Shown here piece after piece: positions 17,248 through 27,237 of a DNA stretch of 64,000 bases (the first letter of the stretch is position 1; the number at the start of each line of letters is the position of its first letter). This DNA comes from DASYPQ01 sp041488095 (lineage in GTDB: Bacteria; Planctomycetota; UBA1135; GCA-002686595). A program made the translations under genes and the position numbers. The stretch spans positions 62,001 through 126,000 of the forward strand of contig JBGPOP010000005.1 in assembly GCA_041488095.1 (NCBI GenBank). The letters run 5' to 3'. The notes below the pieces were generated by a model. The model ran no database searches and was not told the origin of the DNA. It was given only the letters and a program-made list of their open reading frames with translations.

Positions 17248-19290
17248 ATGCTCAGGTTGCGTCTCGTCGTCGGGCTCTCGCTCCTGGCTGTGGGTGCGTT
17301 CGCGGCCCTCGCAAGGCCCTGGGAGCGAGCGACGGCTCGGTTCGCGCCGGTCCTCACGGCGGCTCCCCTCCAAGACCCCGGGCTCGGACCGGGGCTCCTG
17401 CCGGTCGACGTCTTCCACCCCGAGCGCCGTCCGCGTCCCGACGGGACCCTGCCGCCCCTGCCTCCGCCCGCGTACGGCGGCCGCGTCATCGTCCACCTGG
17501 ACGCCATGCCGAAGAGCTTGTGTGCGACGATCGACAACTCGGGAATCACGCGCCGGATCCTGTACGAGGTGCACGAGACGCTGCTGCTGCGCGATTGGGA
17601 GACGACGGAGTGGAAGCCCGACCTCTCCCTGCGATGGGAGGTCCAGGACCGGCTCGTGCCGAAGCCCGGGGCGCAGGTCCCGCCGCCGGAGTTCCTGATC
17701 GGAGCGATCCGGGACGTCGGCGACGCCTGGTTCGTCGATCCCAAGCCGGGCTACGTGTCGACCGACACGCCGCGCATCGCCAAGGCCGACGTCGAGAGCG
17801 TCGAGCGCGGGACCGTCCTGACCTTCCACCTCCGGCCCGGCGTCCGCTGGCACGACGGACATCCCTTCGACGCGCGCGACGTGGCTTTTTCCTGCCGGAT
17901 CTACGAGAACAAGTCCGTCGATTGCGGCGAGATCCGCCAGCGCTTCCTCAAGGTCGAGAAGGCCGAGATCCTCGACTACCTGACGGTGCGCTTCACCTGT
18001 GCGCGGCAGTACTTCAACGCTCTCGACACGCTGGGGGACATGTGCATCCTGCCGGCCCACCTCTACGACCTCTCCGACCCCGACAACGAGGACGGGAATC
18101 GGATGCGCGCGGCGAACCCGGGCTGGACTCCGGGCGAGAAGGAGGAGGCCCGTTACGTCAACGAGAACCCGCACAACCGCGACTGGATCGGCCTGGGTCC
18201 CTATCGCGTCGCCCAGTGGACCTCCGACAGCGTCGAGGCGGTTCGTTTCGACGGGTACTTCGATCCCATGAACGCCGGCTACGTCGATACGATCCGCTGG
18301 CGCGCGATCCCCGACAGCGACGCGGCCTTCCAGGCCACGCTCAACGGCGAGCTCGACTTCTTCCCGCGGATGAGCGCCGAGGACTACTTCGGGGGGTCGA
18401 CCCAGGTCCAGGCCTTCACCGAGCGGTTCTACAAGGGCTACTTCTACACGCCCAACTACTGGTACGTGGGGTGGAACCTCTACCGGCCCCAGCTGGCCGA
18501 CGTGAGCGTGAGGCGCGCGCTGGCGATGCTCTTCGACTTCGAGGAGTTCAAGCGCACCTTCTACAAGGGACTGGCCGTGCAGGTGACCGGGCCCGGCAGC
18601 GTCTACGCGCCGGGATACGACCGGAACCTGAAGCCGCTGCCGTACGACCCGGCCAAGGCCGCCGCGCTGCTCGACCAGGCCGGATGGACCGACCACGACG
18701 GCGACGGCGTGCGCGACAAGGACGGCGTGGCCCTCGAGATCGAGCTCCTGACGCCGCCGAACGACAAGGTGGGGACCGCGTTCGGATCCAAGTACCAGGA
18801 GAACCTCGCGCGCGTGGGCGTGCGCCTGAGGCTCACCGGGGTCGAGTGGGCCGCCCTGATCGAGCGGAGACGGGATCGCAACTTCGACGCGGTCGCGCTG
18901 GGCTGGTCCCCGCCGCTCGAGAGCGATCCCGAGCAGATCTGGCACTCGCGGTGGGGGGGGAAGGACCAGCGCAGCAGCAACTTCGTCGGCCTCCAGGATC
19001 GTCCGGTCGACGAGCTGATCGACCGCGGGCAGCGCGAGCTGGACGCTCGGAAGCGCGCCGGGATCTGGCAGGAGCTGCACCGGCGCATCTACGACCTGCA
19101 GCCCTACCTGTTCTGCTACAACTCGCCGCGCAAGTTCGCGATGAGCCGGTCGATCCGCGGGTTCCAGATCGTCCCGCTCGACCCGAACTACGTGATCCGG
19201 CGCTGGTTCTACCCCGAGGGCACGCCCGGCACGCGGCCGAAGCTGGCCGCGTCCGCCGCCGGCGATCGGGCCTCCGAAAAGGGCAAGTAG
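17248..19290 (+). CDS. extracellular peptide-binding protein (SBP family 5), second opp operon
   Basis: 680 aa, longer than the usual ~550. The N-terminus has a signal or anchor segment (about residues 5-22). A ~60-residue Pro-rich linker follows before the binding domain, which starts near GGRVIVHLDAMP. The family-5 core is present (TFHLRPGVRWHDGHPFDARDVAFS). An acidic loop DHDGDGVRDKDG near residue 490 resembles a calcium-binding loop and is common in these proteins. The sequence is clearly different from the minus-strand OppA, so a recent duplication is unlikely. It is the first gene of the plus-strand transporter operon. Confidence 0.9.
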   Translation: MLRLRLVVGLSLLAVGAFAALARPWERATARFAPVLTAAPLQDPGLGPGLLPVDVFHPERRPRPDGTLPPLPPPAYGGRVIVHLDAMPKSLCATIDNSGITRRILYEVHETLLLRDWETTEWKPDLSLRWEVQDRLVPKPGAQVPPPEFLIGAIRDVGDAWFVDPKPGYVSTDTPRIAKADVESVERGTVLTFHLRPGVRWHDGHPFDARDVAFSCRIYENKSVDCGEIRQRFLKVEKAEILDYLTVRFTCARQYFNALDTLGDMCILPAHLYDLSDPDNEDGNRMRAANPGWTPGEKEEARYVNENPHNRDWIGLGPYRVAQWTSDSVEAVRFDGYFDPMNAGYVDTIRWRAIPDSDAAFQATLNGELDFFPRMSAEDYFGGSTQVQAFTERFYKGYFYTPNYWYVGWNLYRPQLADVSVRRALAMLFDFEEFKRTFYKGLAVQVTGPGSVYAPGYDRNLKPLPYDPAKAAALLDQAGWTDHDGDGVRDKDGVALEIELLTPPNDKVGTAFGSKYQENLARVGVRLRLTGVEWAALIERRRDRNFDAVALGWSPPLESDPEQIWHSRWGGKDQRSSNFVGLQDRPVDELIDRGQRELDARKRAGIWQELHRRIYDLQPYLFCYNSPRKFAMSRSIRGFQIVPLDPNYVIRRWFYPEGTPGTRPKLAASAAGDRASEKGK

Positions 19291-19304
19291 CCGCGCCCGC
19301 TCCC

Positions 19305-20357
19305 GTGCTCCGCTACGTCCTCCGGCGGCTCGCGTGGATGGTCCCGACGCTCCTCGGGATCACGCTCGTCGTCTTCGCCGCCGTTCACGCCGCTCCCGGC
19401 GACGCCGCGGCGATGGCTTCCTCCGCGGAAGGCTCGGATCCGGGCCTCGACCTCGAGGCGCGGCGCGCGCAATTCCGCGCCGAGCACCTGCTCGACCAGC
19501 CGCTCACGAGACAGTACCTGCACTTCCTCGGGCCCTTCGATCTCTCGCCGCAGGGCCATCCTGCCTTCGGCGGCAGCGGCGCGCATCCCTGGCACGGGCT
19601 CCTCGCGCTCGACTTCGGGCGCGAGTTCGGCCGGACTGGCGTGCCGGTCGCCGAGGAGCTCGGGCGGCGCCTCGCCGTCACGATCCCGCTCGCGCTCCTC
19701 TCGATCCTGCTCGCGTACGGGATCGCCATTCCGCTCGGGATCCTCTCGGCGGTGAGGCGCGGGTCGCTGGGCGAGCGCGCGGCCGCGCTCTCCCTGTTCG
19801 CGCTGCATTCGGTGCCCGCGTTCTGGCTCGGGCTGATGCTCATCCTCCTGTTCGGCGCCGCAGGCCTCGGGTGGCTGCCGGTCGTCGGGCTCCACGACAA
19901 GGACGCGCAGGCGTTCGGTCCGGTCGCCTACGCCTGGGACACGGTGCGGCACGCGATCCTGCCCGTGGCGACGCTCACGCTGCCGACGCTCGCCTACCTC
20001 TCGCGGCAGGTGAAGGGCGCGATGGTCGAGGCCCTCGAGAGCGACTACGTGCGCGCCGCCCGCGCCAAGGGGCTCCCCGAGCGCGCGGTCGTGCTGCGGC
20101 ACGCGCTGCGCAACTCGCTCCTGCCGCTCGTCACGCTGGCGGGCTCGATCCTGCCCGCGCTGATCGGCGGATCGGTCGTCGTCGAGACCGTCTTCACGAT
20201 CCCGGGCATGGGGCGCTACGCCTACGAGGGGCTGCTCTCCCGCGATCTGAATGTCATCCTGGCGACGACGACGCTCTCGGCCGCGATGACGCTCGCCGGC
20301 ATCCTGCTCGCGGACCTCGCCTACGCGGTCGCCGACCCGCGCATCCGCCATGCGTGA
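19305..20357 (+). CDS. oligopeptide/dipeptide ABC transporter permease, OppB type (second system)
   Basis: 350 aa from GTG at 19305, which gives the canonical N-terminus LRYVLRRLAWMVPTLLGITLVVF. The EAA loop is VRAARAKGLPERAVVLRHALRNSLLP, followed by GGSVVVETVFTIPGMG. It lies 14 nt after the binding-protein stop and overlaps the next permease by 8 nt. It pairs with the downstream OppC-type protein to form the channel. Confidence 0.92.
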   Translation: MLRYVLRRLAWMVPTLLGITLVVFAAVHAAPGDAAAMASSAEGSDPGLDLEARRAQFRAEHLLDQPLTRQYLHFLGPFDLSPQGHPAFGGSGAHPWHGLLALDFGREFGRTGVPVAEELGRRLAVTIPLALLSILLAYGIAIPLGILSAVRRGSLGERAAALSLFALHSVPAFWLGLMLILLFGAAGLGWLPVVGLHDKDAQAFGPVAYAWDTVRHAILPVATLTLPTLAYLSRQVKGAMVEALESDYVRAARAKGLPERAVVLRHALRNSLLPLVTLAGSILPALIGGSVVVETVFTIPGMGRYAYEGLLSRDLNVILATTTLSAAMTLAGILLADLAYAVADPRIRHA

Positions 20358-21708
20358 CGCCCGGCCGGACGAACCTCGGGGGGATGCGCTGTCCCGGATC
20401 CGCGCGGCGATCCGCGCCCGTCCCTTCGCCCGCGCCGCGCTCGCGATCCTCCTGCTGCTCTACAGCGCGGCGATCCTCGCGCCGCTGATCGCGAGCGACC
20501 GACCGCTCCTCGTCGGAAGTTCAGGCGGCGACCCCGGGAGGAGGCGCTGGCCGCTGCTCGAGGCCCTTTCTCCGCTCGAGGTGTTCCTCATCGTGCTGTG
20601 GGCGCTCGCGCTCCTCGCCCCGCTGTGGAGGCTGGCCCTCTTTCGACGGCCCTCGCGGCGTGGTCCGGCGCTCGCGGCAGCTCTGGGCGCAGCCCTGATT
20701 GCGGCGCTCGTGTTCGGTGCGTCCTCGCGCGCGCGCGCGCCCTTCGCGACCTCGGATTGGAAGGCCCGCATGGCTTCGGGCGAGATCGATCCGAGAACCG
20801 CCGTGCTGCCGCCGATCCGGATGGGCTTCGCGGAGACGAACCTGGCCGAGGCGTACCGCCCGCCGACCTGGCTCCACTCGGCCGAGATCTCGGAGGCCGG
20901 CTACTACGTGCGCGGCCCGCGCGCGCCGGTCAAGGACCCCGTCACGGGCGTCGTGCCCGCGCCGTCGCCGGTCGACGTGAGGCCCGGCGAGCCGGCGCGC
21001 AACTCGCCCTGGCGGCATCCGCTCGGTACGGACTCGCTCGGTCGCGACCTGTTCGTGCGCCTGATCTACGGCGCGCGCGTCAGCCTGTCGGTCGGGCTGC
21101 TCTCCGCTGCGGCGCTGTTCCTGATCGGCGTGCTCGCCGGCGCAGCGGCGGGCTATTTCGGCGGGGCGGTCGACCTGCTCCTCTCGCGCGGGATCGAGGT
21201 CGTGCTGTGCTTCCCGGCGTTCTTCCTGGTCCTGCTCGTGCTCTCCTCGACCGACCCCGACGTCCTGCCGCCGGTGCTCTCGATCGCGCTCGTCATCGCG
21301 CTGGTGGGCTGGCCGTCCGTCGCGCGGCTGGTGCGCGCGGAGGTGCTCCGGCTGCGCGAGGCGGACTTCGTCGTCGCGGCTCGGGCGCTCGGCTGCTCGC
21401 CCGCGCGCACGATCCTCGTCCACGTGCTGCCGAACGCCCTCGGCCCGGCGATCGTCGCGGCCTCCTTCGCGGTCGGCGCGGGCGCCCTGGTCGAGGCGGC
21501 GCTCTCCTACCTGGGCCTCGGCGTGCAGCACCCGATCCCTTCGTGGGGCTCGCTCGTGAGCGAGTCCCACCACGCCGGACACTGGTGGCTCCAGCTCTTT
21601 CCCGGGCTCCTGATCCTCCTCTCGGTCACCTGCTACAACCTGGTCGGCGAGGCGGTGCGCGAGGCGCTCGACCCGCGGCTCTTCGATCACCAGGAGACGC
21701 CGCGATGA
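20350..21708 (+). CDS. oligopeptide/dipeptide ABC transporter permease, OppC type, with long N-terminal extension
   Basis: 452 aa, against about 300 for usual OppC. After the first helix (about residues 29-49) there are two extra hydrophobic segments near residues 75-95 and 110-125. A ~90-residue extracytoplasmic insert ([24 protein letters not shown] region) precedes the canonical [21 protein letters not shown]. The EAA loop is [24 protein letters not shown]. The extra domain could contact the unusually long binding protein of the same operon; this is inference. Confidence 0.9.
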   Translation: MRDARPDEPRGDALSRIRAAIRARPFARAALAILLLLYSAAILAPLIASDRPLLVGSSGGDPGRRRWPLLEALSPLEVFLIVLWALALLAPLWRLALFRRPSRRGPALAAALGAALIAALVFGASSRARAPFATSDWKARMASGEIDPRTAVLPPIRMGFAETNLAEAYRPPTWLHSAEISEAGYYVRGPRAPVKDPVTGVVPAPSPVDVRPGEPARNSPWRHPLGTDSLGRDLFVRLIYGARVSLSVGLLSAAALFLIGVLAGAAAGYFGGAVDLLLSRGIEVVLCFPAFFLVLLVLSSTDPDVLPPVLSIALVIALVGWPSVARLVRAEVLRLREADFVVAARALGCSPARTILVHVLPNALGPAIVAASFAVGAGALVEAALSYLGLGVQHPIPSWGSLVSESHHAGHWWLQLFPGLLILLSVTCYNLVGEAVREALDPRLFDHQETPR

Positions 21709-22748
21709 AGGCCGGATCGACGCTGCGGGACCGGGCGCCCTCCCCCGATCGAGGCTCGCGCCGCTCCGTCCTGCTCGAGGTCGCGGCCCTGACCACACGC
21801 TTCGAGGGCGCGGGCGGCGCCTGGGCAGCCGTCGAGGACGCGAGCTTCCGGATCCTCCCCGGCGAGACGCTGGCGCTGCTCGGCGAGTCGGGCTGCGGCA
21901 AGACCGCGACTGCGCTCTCGATCCTCGATCTGCTGCCGCGCTCGGGGAGGATCGTCGCGGGCGAGATCCGCTACCGGGGCGAGGACCTGAGGAAGCTCTC
22001 GCGGGCGGAGATGCGCGCGATCCGCGGCGCGGAGATCGGGATGGTGTTCCAGGACCCGCTCGCGGCGCTCGACCCGGTGCAGAGCGTCGGGCAGCAGGTC
22101 GCCGAGGCCGTGCGACTCTCGGGCAACTTGTCGCGGCGGCAGGTTCGCGAGCGCGCGATCGAGCTGCTCGGCAAGGTCGAGCTGCCCGAGCCCGAGCGGA
22201 TCGCGCGCGAGCTTCCGCACCGGCTCTCGGGCGGGATGCTGCAGCGGGTGATGATCGCGATCGCGATCGCGCGCGGACCGAGCCTGCTCGTCGCCGACGA
22301 GCCGACGTCGGCGCTCGACACGACCGTGCAGGCGGGGATCCTGGATCTGTTCCGCCGTCTTCAAGCCGAGAGCGGGATGGGGATCCTGCTGATCACGCAC
22401 GACCTCGCGGTCGTGGCGCAGAACGCGCACCGGGCCGAGGTGATGTACGCAGGCCGGATCGTCGAGAGCGCGCCCTTCCCGGACCTGTTCCTCCGCCCGC
22501 GGCATCCCTACACGATCGCGCTCCTGCGGTCGCACCCCTCGCGCGCCGCGCGCGGCCGGAGGCTCGAGCCGATCCCCGGGCGCGTGCCCGGGCCGGCGGA
22601 AAGGCTTTCCGGATGCAGGTTCCGCGATCGCTGTCCGATCGCGAAAGCACGCTGCGCCGAGGTCGAGCCCGCGCTGATCCCGCTTTCGGTGCCCGGGGCC
22701 GAGCGCGCGGTCGCGTGCCACTACGACGAGGAGGCGATCCGGCTGTGA
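21705..22748 (+). CDS. oligopeptide/dipeptide ABC transporter ATPase, OppD/DppD type (second system)
   Basis: 347 aa. Walker [11 protein letters not shown]-loop [11 protein letters not shown], signature LSGGMLQR, Walker [13 protein letters not shown] and LITHDLAVV are present. It has the C-terminal oligopeptide extension with [16 protein letters not shown], unlike the short OppD of the divergent operon. The ATG overlaps the permease stop (ATGA). Confidence 0.93.
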   Translation: MKAGSTLRDRAPSPDRGSRRSVLLEVAALTTRFEGAGGAWAAVEDASFRILPGETLALLGESGCGKTATALSILDLLPRSGRIVAGEIRYRGEDLRKLSRAEMRAIRGAEIGMVFQDPLAALDPVQSVGQQVAEAVRLSGNLSRRQVRERAIELLGKVELPEPERIARELPHRLSGGMLQRVMIAIAIARGPSLLVADEPTSALDTTVQAGILDLFRRLQAESGMGILLITHDLAVVAQNAHRAEVMYAGRIVESAPFPDLFLRPRHPYTIALLRSHPSRAARGRRLEPIPGRVPGPAERLSGCRFRDRCPIAKARCAEVEPALIPLSVPGAERAVACHYDEEAIRL

Positions 22749-23761
22749 GGGAGGAGCCGGCACGGCCCGCGCGGATCGAGGTCCGCGATCTCAAGAAGCA
22801 CTTCCCGATCCAGCGTCCTCTCCAGGGCGGGCGCGGCCGGGCGGTCAAGGCCGTCGACGGCGTGTCGTTCGAGGTCGGCGAGCGCGAGACGCTGGCGCTC
22901 GTCGGGGAGTCGGGCTGCGGCAAGACGACGACGGGGAGGACGATCTTGCGACTCTCCGAGCCGAGCGGCGGCAGCGTGCGGTACCTGAGGCCGGGGGAGG
23001 GAGAGCCGATCGATCTCTTCGCGCTGCCCGAGCGCGAAATGCGCCCGTTGCGCAAGGAGCTGCAGATCGTCTTCCAGGACCCGCTCGCGAGCCTCGATCC
23101 GAGGGCGACGGCGGGCGACGCGATCGGCGAAGGGATCGCCATCCACCGGCTCGCGCACGGAAGGGGGATCGAGGAGCGCGTGGTCGAGCTCCTGGGGAGG
23201 GTGGGGCTGTCCCCGGAGAAGCGGGAGAGGTTTCCGCACGAGCTGTCGGGCGGCGAGCGGCAGCGCGTCGCCATCGCGCGCGCGCTGGCCCTCGGGCCGA
23301 GGTTCCTCGTGCTCGACGAGCCGGTGTCGGCGCTGGATGTGTCCGTGCAGGTGCAGGTCTTGAACCTGCTCGAGGACCTCCAGGCCGAGCTCGGGCTCTC
23401 CTACCTGTTCATCGCACACGACCTCGCGGTGGTGCGCTACCTCGCCGACCGGGTGGCGGTGATGTACTGCGGGAGGATCGTCGAGACCGGGACGGCCGAG
23501 GAGATCTTCGAGGACGCGCGGCACCCCTACACGCAGGCGCTGCTCGCGGCGATGCCGAAGCTCGAGCCGGGGAGCAGCCGCGGGAGCGCGCCTCTGCCGG
23601 GTGAGCCGCCGTCGCCGGTCGATCCGCCGGGGGGATGTCCGTTCCATCCGCGGTGTCCGGTGGCGGAGGCGCGGTGCAGGGAGGTCGTACCCTCCGAGGC
23701 GCGACCAGGACCCCGGCGCGGGGTCGTCTGTCACCTGGCTGCCGGAAGCGGCACGTCGTAG
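22745..23761 (+). CDS. oligopeptide/dipeptide ABC transporter ATPase, OppF/DppF type (second system)
   Basis: 338 aa from GTG at 22745, overlapping the upstream ATPase stop (GTGA). It has Walker [11 protein letters not shown]-loop [12 protein letters not shown], signature LSGGERQR, Walker [22 protein letters not shown], and the C-terminal [15 protein letters not shown] cluster. The last 31 nt overlap the 3' end of the convergent HAD gene. It completes the plus-strand SBP-permease-permease-ATPase-ATPase operon. Confidence 0.93.
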   Translation: MREEPARPARIEVRDLKKHFPIQRPLQGGRGRAVKAVDGVSFEVGERETLALVGESGCGKTTTGRTILRLSEPSGGSVRYLRPGEGEPIDLFALPEREMRPLRKELQIVFQDPLASLDPRATAGDAIGEGIAIHRLAHGRGIEERVVELLGRVGLSPEKRERFPHELSGGERQRVAIARALALGPRFLVLDEPVSALDVSVQVQVLNLLEDLQAELGLSYLFIAHDLAVVRYLADRVAVMYCGRIVETGTAEEIFEDARHPYTQALLAAMPKLEPGSSRGSAPLPGEPPSPVDPPGGCPFHPRCPVAEARCREVVPSEARPGPRRGVVCHLAAGSGTS

Positions 23762-24465
23762 CGCTCTCGCAGGATCCTCCCGAGCTGCCCGAAGTCGTCG
23801 ACGACGTGGTCCGGCGCGATCCCCGTTCCCTCGAGGCCGCGCTTCGCGCCCCGCCGCGCCCACACCGTCTTCATCCCAACCGACTTCGGCGGCGCAATGT
23901 CGTGCTCGGGGCTGTCGCCGACGTACATGACCTCGTCGGGCTTCAGCCCGAGCTCCCTCAGCGCCGCCTGGTACAGCTTCGGGTTCGGCTTGCTGATCCC
24001 GATCTGGTCCGAGATGAAGATCGCCTGGGGGTCGAGATAGGGGAGCAGCCCCAGACGCACGAGCTTCTCCGCCTGCTTCACCGTCAGCCCGTGCGTGATC
24101 ACGCCGACCCGCAGCCCCGCCTTCTTCAATCCCGCGAGCAGAGGCACGACGTCCGCGTAAGGCGCCAGCTCCCGGAACTTCGTGTCGTGGTACGCCGCCA
24201 CACCCGCCGCCACGATCAGCGCCGGGTTCACGCGCCGCGTCGCGGCCGGGGGCAACCGCTGCAGGAGCCGCTCGTAGTGGTGCTCGTAGTTCGAGCTGAA
24301 CTCCGCGATCACCTCGTCGAGCTCCCGCTGCACGACCTCCTCGGGCAGGTCGAGCCCCGCGGCGATCATCGCCCGCACCGCGTTCGCCCGCGCGTGCCGA
24401 GCGAAATCGCTGGTCGAGAACAGCGTGTCGTCGATGTCGAAGAGGACCGCCTGGAGCCGGCTCAC
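23731..24465 (-). CDS. HAD-superfamily hydrolase (phosphatase)
   Basis: 244 aa. The GTG at 24465 brings the catalytic motif I (DIDDTLF) to residues 10-16. Motif II is VITHG, motif III uses Lys in ISKPNPKLY, and motif IV is GDSPEHDI. The helical cap between motifs I and II (about residues 20-95) places it in subclass I, close to TIGR02253-type phosphatases. The physiological substrate is unknown. The 3' end overlaps the plus-strand opp ATPase gene tail to tail. Confidence 0.88.
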   Translation of the reverse strand: MSRLQAVLFDIDDTLFSTSDFARHARANAVRAMIAAGLDLPEEVVQRELDEVIAEFSSNYEHHYERLLQRLPPAATRRVNPALIVAAGVAAYHDTKFRELAPYADVVPLLAGLKKAGLRVGVITHGLTVKQAEKLVRLGLLPYLDPQAIFISDQIGISKPNPKLYQAALRELGLKPDEVMYVGDSPEHDIAPPKSVGMKTVWARRGAKRGLEGTGIAPDHVVDDFGQLGRILRERYDVPLPAAR

Positions 24466-24520
24466 GCGCCCGATTCTCTCCGACGCGGTCCCATGGCGTC
24501 CAGGGTTCCGCGGAACAGCG

Positions 24521-24556
24521 CGAGGCCCGCCCCGGCGGACGCCGGAGCGGGCCTCG
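24521..24556. terminator. strong intergenic hairpin after the secretin genes
   Basis: Arms CGAGGCCCGC (24521-24530) and GCGGGCCTCG (24547-24556) pair over 10 bp. After a one-base mismatch there are 5 further pairs (CCGGC/GCCGG) closed by a 4-nt loop. It lies between the secretin stop (24579) and the HAD start (24465), so it probably ends the minus-strand secretin transcript. No U-run follows on either strand. Confidence 0.6.
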
Positions 24557-24578
24557 ATCCTTGCGCTCCTCGCCCGGG

Positions 24579-27161
24579 CTACTGCCGGTCGAGCTTCTTC
24601 AGCTCGTCGCGCACGTCCGTGATCCGCGCGCGGATCAGGATCAGGAGCGACTTGTTCTCGTCGTTGTAGCCTTCCTGCTTGAAGAGGAAGCCCACGATCG
24701 GGATCTTCGCGAACCACGGCACCTCGGCCCGGCGCTCGACGTTGCGGACGTTCGAGAGGCCACCCAGGAGCAGCGATCCGCCGTCCGGGATCGTCGCCGT
24801 GGTGAACACGCTCTGCACCTGCAGCTCGGGGAGCTGGAACGTGACCGGCGACGTGTTGCCGCCCAGCGTCGAGCTGAAGTTGCGCAGCGCGACGACCTTG
24901 GCCACGGTCGGCTGGATCTCGAGCGTGATCGTGCGCCGGTCGGTGTGGATCGTCGGGCGCACGTCGAGCACCACGCCCTCGTGGAGCACGTTGACCTGCG
25001 GGTCGGCGACCGCCTGGAACTGGGCCACCTCGACGTCGAAGTCCTGGATGTAGGCGCGCTGGTTGATGACCTGCACGTAGGCGCGCTGCGTGTTGTGCAC
25101 GGAGAGCACCTGGTCGTTGACCAGCTCGAAGTTCGCGCTCTTCTCGACCGCGTGGAGGATCGCCGACAGGTCCAGGTTGGACAGGTAGGCGAGCTGGAAG
25201 GTCAACCCGCCGATGTTCGACAGGGTGTTGCCGAGCGGATTGTTGAAGAAGTTCTGGGTCGTGGCGCGGTAGTCGCCGTCTCCGCCGTTGTCGTAGAAAA
25301 TGCCTGCGCTCGGGTGGCCGCTGGCGTTGCTCCCGGAGGTCCCCGTGCCGCCGTTGTCGAGTCCCCGGCTGGCCATGTCCTCGAGGCCGTTGGTGACGTC
25401 GTTGACGGCCTGGTTGTCCAGGCCGCGGAAGTCGACGCCGATCTCCTGGAGCCAGTCCGAGCCCACGGTCATGAACTTGGACTCGATGGTAACGAGCGAG
25501 CTGCCGAAGCGCCGCAGGTCCTCCAGGAACGCGCGCACCTGCGCCTGCACCTCCGGGACGTGGTTGATCAGGATGTAGCCTTCGTGGACGTCGATCGAGA
25601 CACCCTCGTCCTGCCACGTGCCGACGGCGACGTTCTCCTGGATCAGCGTCGAGAGGTCGGCCGGCTCGATCATCTTCTTCTTCTCGAGCACCGCGCCGAA
25701 GGGGCCGCCGCCGTCCTCGTCCTGCATCTTGTCCAGGAGCCGCAGCTGGTCGATGCGCGGACCCAGGAAGTCGGTCAGACCGAACACGATGTCCTGGACG
25801 TCGTGGTTGACGATGATCGGCTTGCCGCGGGCCTTCTGCTTGGTGGTGACGAGCACGGCGTCGTGGCGCACGGTCCAGGTGACGCCCTCGCAGGCCATCT
25901 TGGTGATCAGGTTGAGGGCCTGCTCCGCCGTCAGCTTGTTCTCGAAGTTGAAGTTGAACACCACCCCGCCCGTCGTGGAGGCGCTCTCCGCGGCCGGGTC
26001 GACCACGATCGGAAGCCCGGTGATGGTCTTCAGGACGTCCATCACCTTGGTCAGGCTCTCCTCCTCCTTGACCTCGGGCATCTGCACCGTCGTCGTGTGG
26101 AGCGACTCGCGCAGCGCCTTCTCGGACTCGGGCACCTTCTGGGAGAGGTCGAGACCCTTGCGCTTCGAACGCAACGCGGTGATCTCGTTCCAACGCTCCG
26201 CGTCGGGCTCGGTGATCACGTCGATGTAGGGGACCTGCATCTCCTTCATCGTCTCCTGCCAGCGGTGGAACTGCTCGTTCTTGCTGCGCACGTAGTCCTC
26301 GCGGACCTTGGTCCGGCCGGCGCGGAAGGCGGCGTCGCGGAGCTCGGCGGCCTGGGTGTTGCGCGGGTCCTTGTCCAGGGCCTGCTTGGCGATCGCCTCG
26401 GCATCCTCGTACTCGCCCGCGTGGAAGGCGGTGATGGCGCGGTCGAGGGCTCCCGCGACGAGCGCGGCCTTGCGGTCGCGAGCGATCTGCTCCTGGGCCT
26501 GCAGCTCCTCGTAGGCCTTGCGCTGCTTCGACTCCTCGGCCGCCTGCTCGGCGCCCGAGCGCGAGGCCTTGGCGCTCTCGAGGAGAGTCTTCGCCTCGAC
26601 GTCGAGACCTTGCCAATCGATCGAGAAGGGCGCGTAGCGCACGAGGTTGCACGCGATCTCCAGCTCGGCGATCGCCCCGGTGTAGTCCGAGCGCGCGATC
26701 ATGAGCTTGGCCTTGCGCAGCGAGTCCTGAGCCTCGGCCTTCATCTGCTGGACGCGCAAGGCCTGGCGCTCGGTCATCTCCTCGGCGATCGTCTTCTGCT
26801 GCGCCACAGGCTCGCCCTTCATGGAGAGCGCTTCGGCTCGCAGGTTCTTGGCGCGCAGGTGGTCCGGCTCGAGATCGAGCGCGGCCTCGGCCTCGCGCAC
26901 GGCATCGTCGAGGCGCAGATCCTTGAGGAATGCCTCGCCCGTCGCGACGTGCTGCTGCACGAGGAACGTTCGGCGCTGCTCCGCGAGTGTCTGGTGCTCG
27001 ACGTCCTTCTGCAAGCCGCCCCCGCCGCCGGCGGCCTGCGCGCCCGGCTGGGGCTGGACCGGCGGCGCGGCCTGGGCGGCCTCGCCGCCCGATTTCCGCG
27101 CCGACCGGCAGGCGGCGGCGAGGAGCAGGCACAGGATCAGGGCGTTGCGCGTCTTCGGCAT
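24579..27161 (-). CDS. TPR-containing secretin-family lipoprotein, copy 1
   Basis: 860 aa from ATG 27161, chosen because it begins a lipoprotein-like signal (MPKTRNALILCLLLAAAC, weak lipobox). The frame stays open upstream. The N-terminal half (about residues 60-300) is helical with TPR and coiled-coil character. Secretin N-domains follow (PEVQAQVRAFLEDLRRFGS), and a C-terminal secretin channel domain with VVLDVRPTIHTDRR and the hallmark VPWFAKIPIVGFLF near the end. Such proteins form multimeric outer-membrane pores. No other type II, III or IV-pilus gene is in the window. It lies 76 nt downstream of a paralogue with the same architecture. Confidence 0.87.
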   Translation of the reverse strand: MPKTRNALILCLLLAAACRSARKSGGEAAQAAPPVQPQPGAQAAGGGGGLQKDVEHQTLAEQRRTFLVQQHVATGEAFLKDLRLDDAVREAEAALDLEPDHLRAKNLRAEALSMKGEPVAQQKTIAEEMTERQALRVQQMKAEAQDSLRKAKLMIARSDYTGAIAELEIACNLVRYAPFSIDWQGLDVEAKTLLESAKASRSGAEQAAEESKQRKAYEELQAQEQIARDRKAALVAGALDRAITAFHAGEYEDAEAIAKQALDKDPRNTQAAELRDAAFRAGRTKVREDYVRSKNEQFHRWQETMKEMQVPYIDVITEPDAERWNEITALRSKRKGLDLSQKVPESEKALRESLHTTTVQMPEVKEEESLTKVMDVLKTITGLPIVVDPAAESASTTGGVVFNFNFENKLTAEQALNLITKMACEGVTWTVRHDAVLVTTKQKARGKPIIVNHDVQDIVFGLTDFLGPRIDQLRLLDKMQDEDGGGPFGAVLEKKKMIEPADLSTLIQENVAVGTWQDEGVSIDVHEGYILINHVPEVQAQVRAFLEDLRRFGSSLVTIESKFMTVGSDWLQEIGVDFRGLDNQAVNDVTNGLEDMASRGLDNGGTGTSGSNASGHPSAGIFYDNGGDGDYRATTQNFFNNPLGNTLSNIGGLTFQLAYLSNLDLSAILHAVEKSANFELVNDQVLSVHNTQRAYVQVINQRAYIQDFDVEVAQFQAVADPQVNVLHEGVVLDVRPTIHTDRRTITLEIQPTVAKVVALRNFSSTLGGNTSPVTFQLPELQVQSVFTTATIPDGGSLLLGGLSNVRNVERRAEVPWFAKIPIVGFLFKQEGYNDENKSLLILIRARITDVRDELKKLDRQ

Positions 27162-27237
27162 CACGGGGTTCGGCTCCCTTCGTTCGGACTGGCTCGCGGA
27201 TCGTTGCTGGATCTCTCGGCTCATCGGGGGCCTCCGG

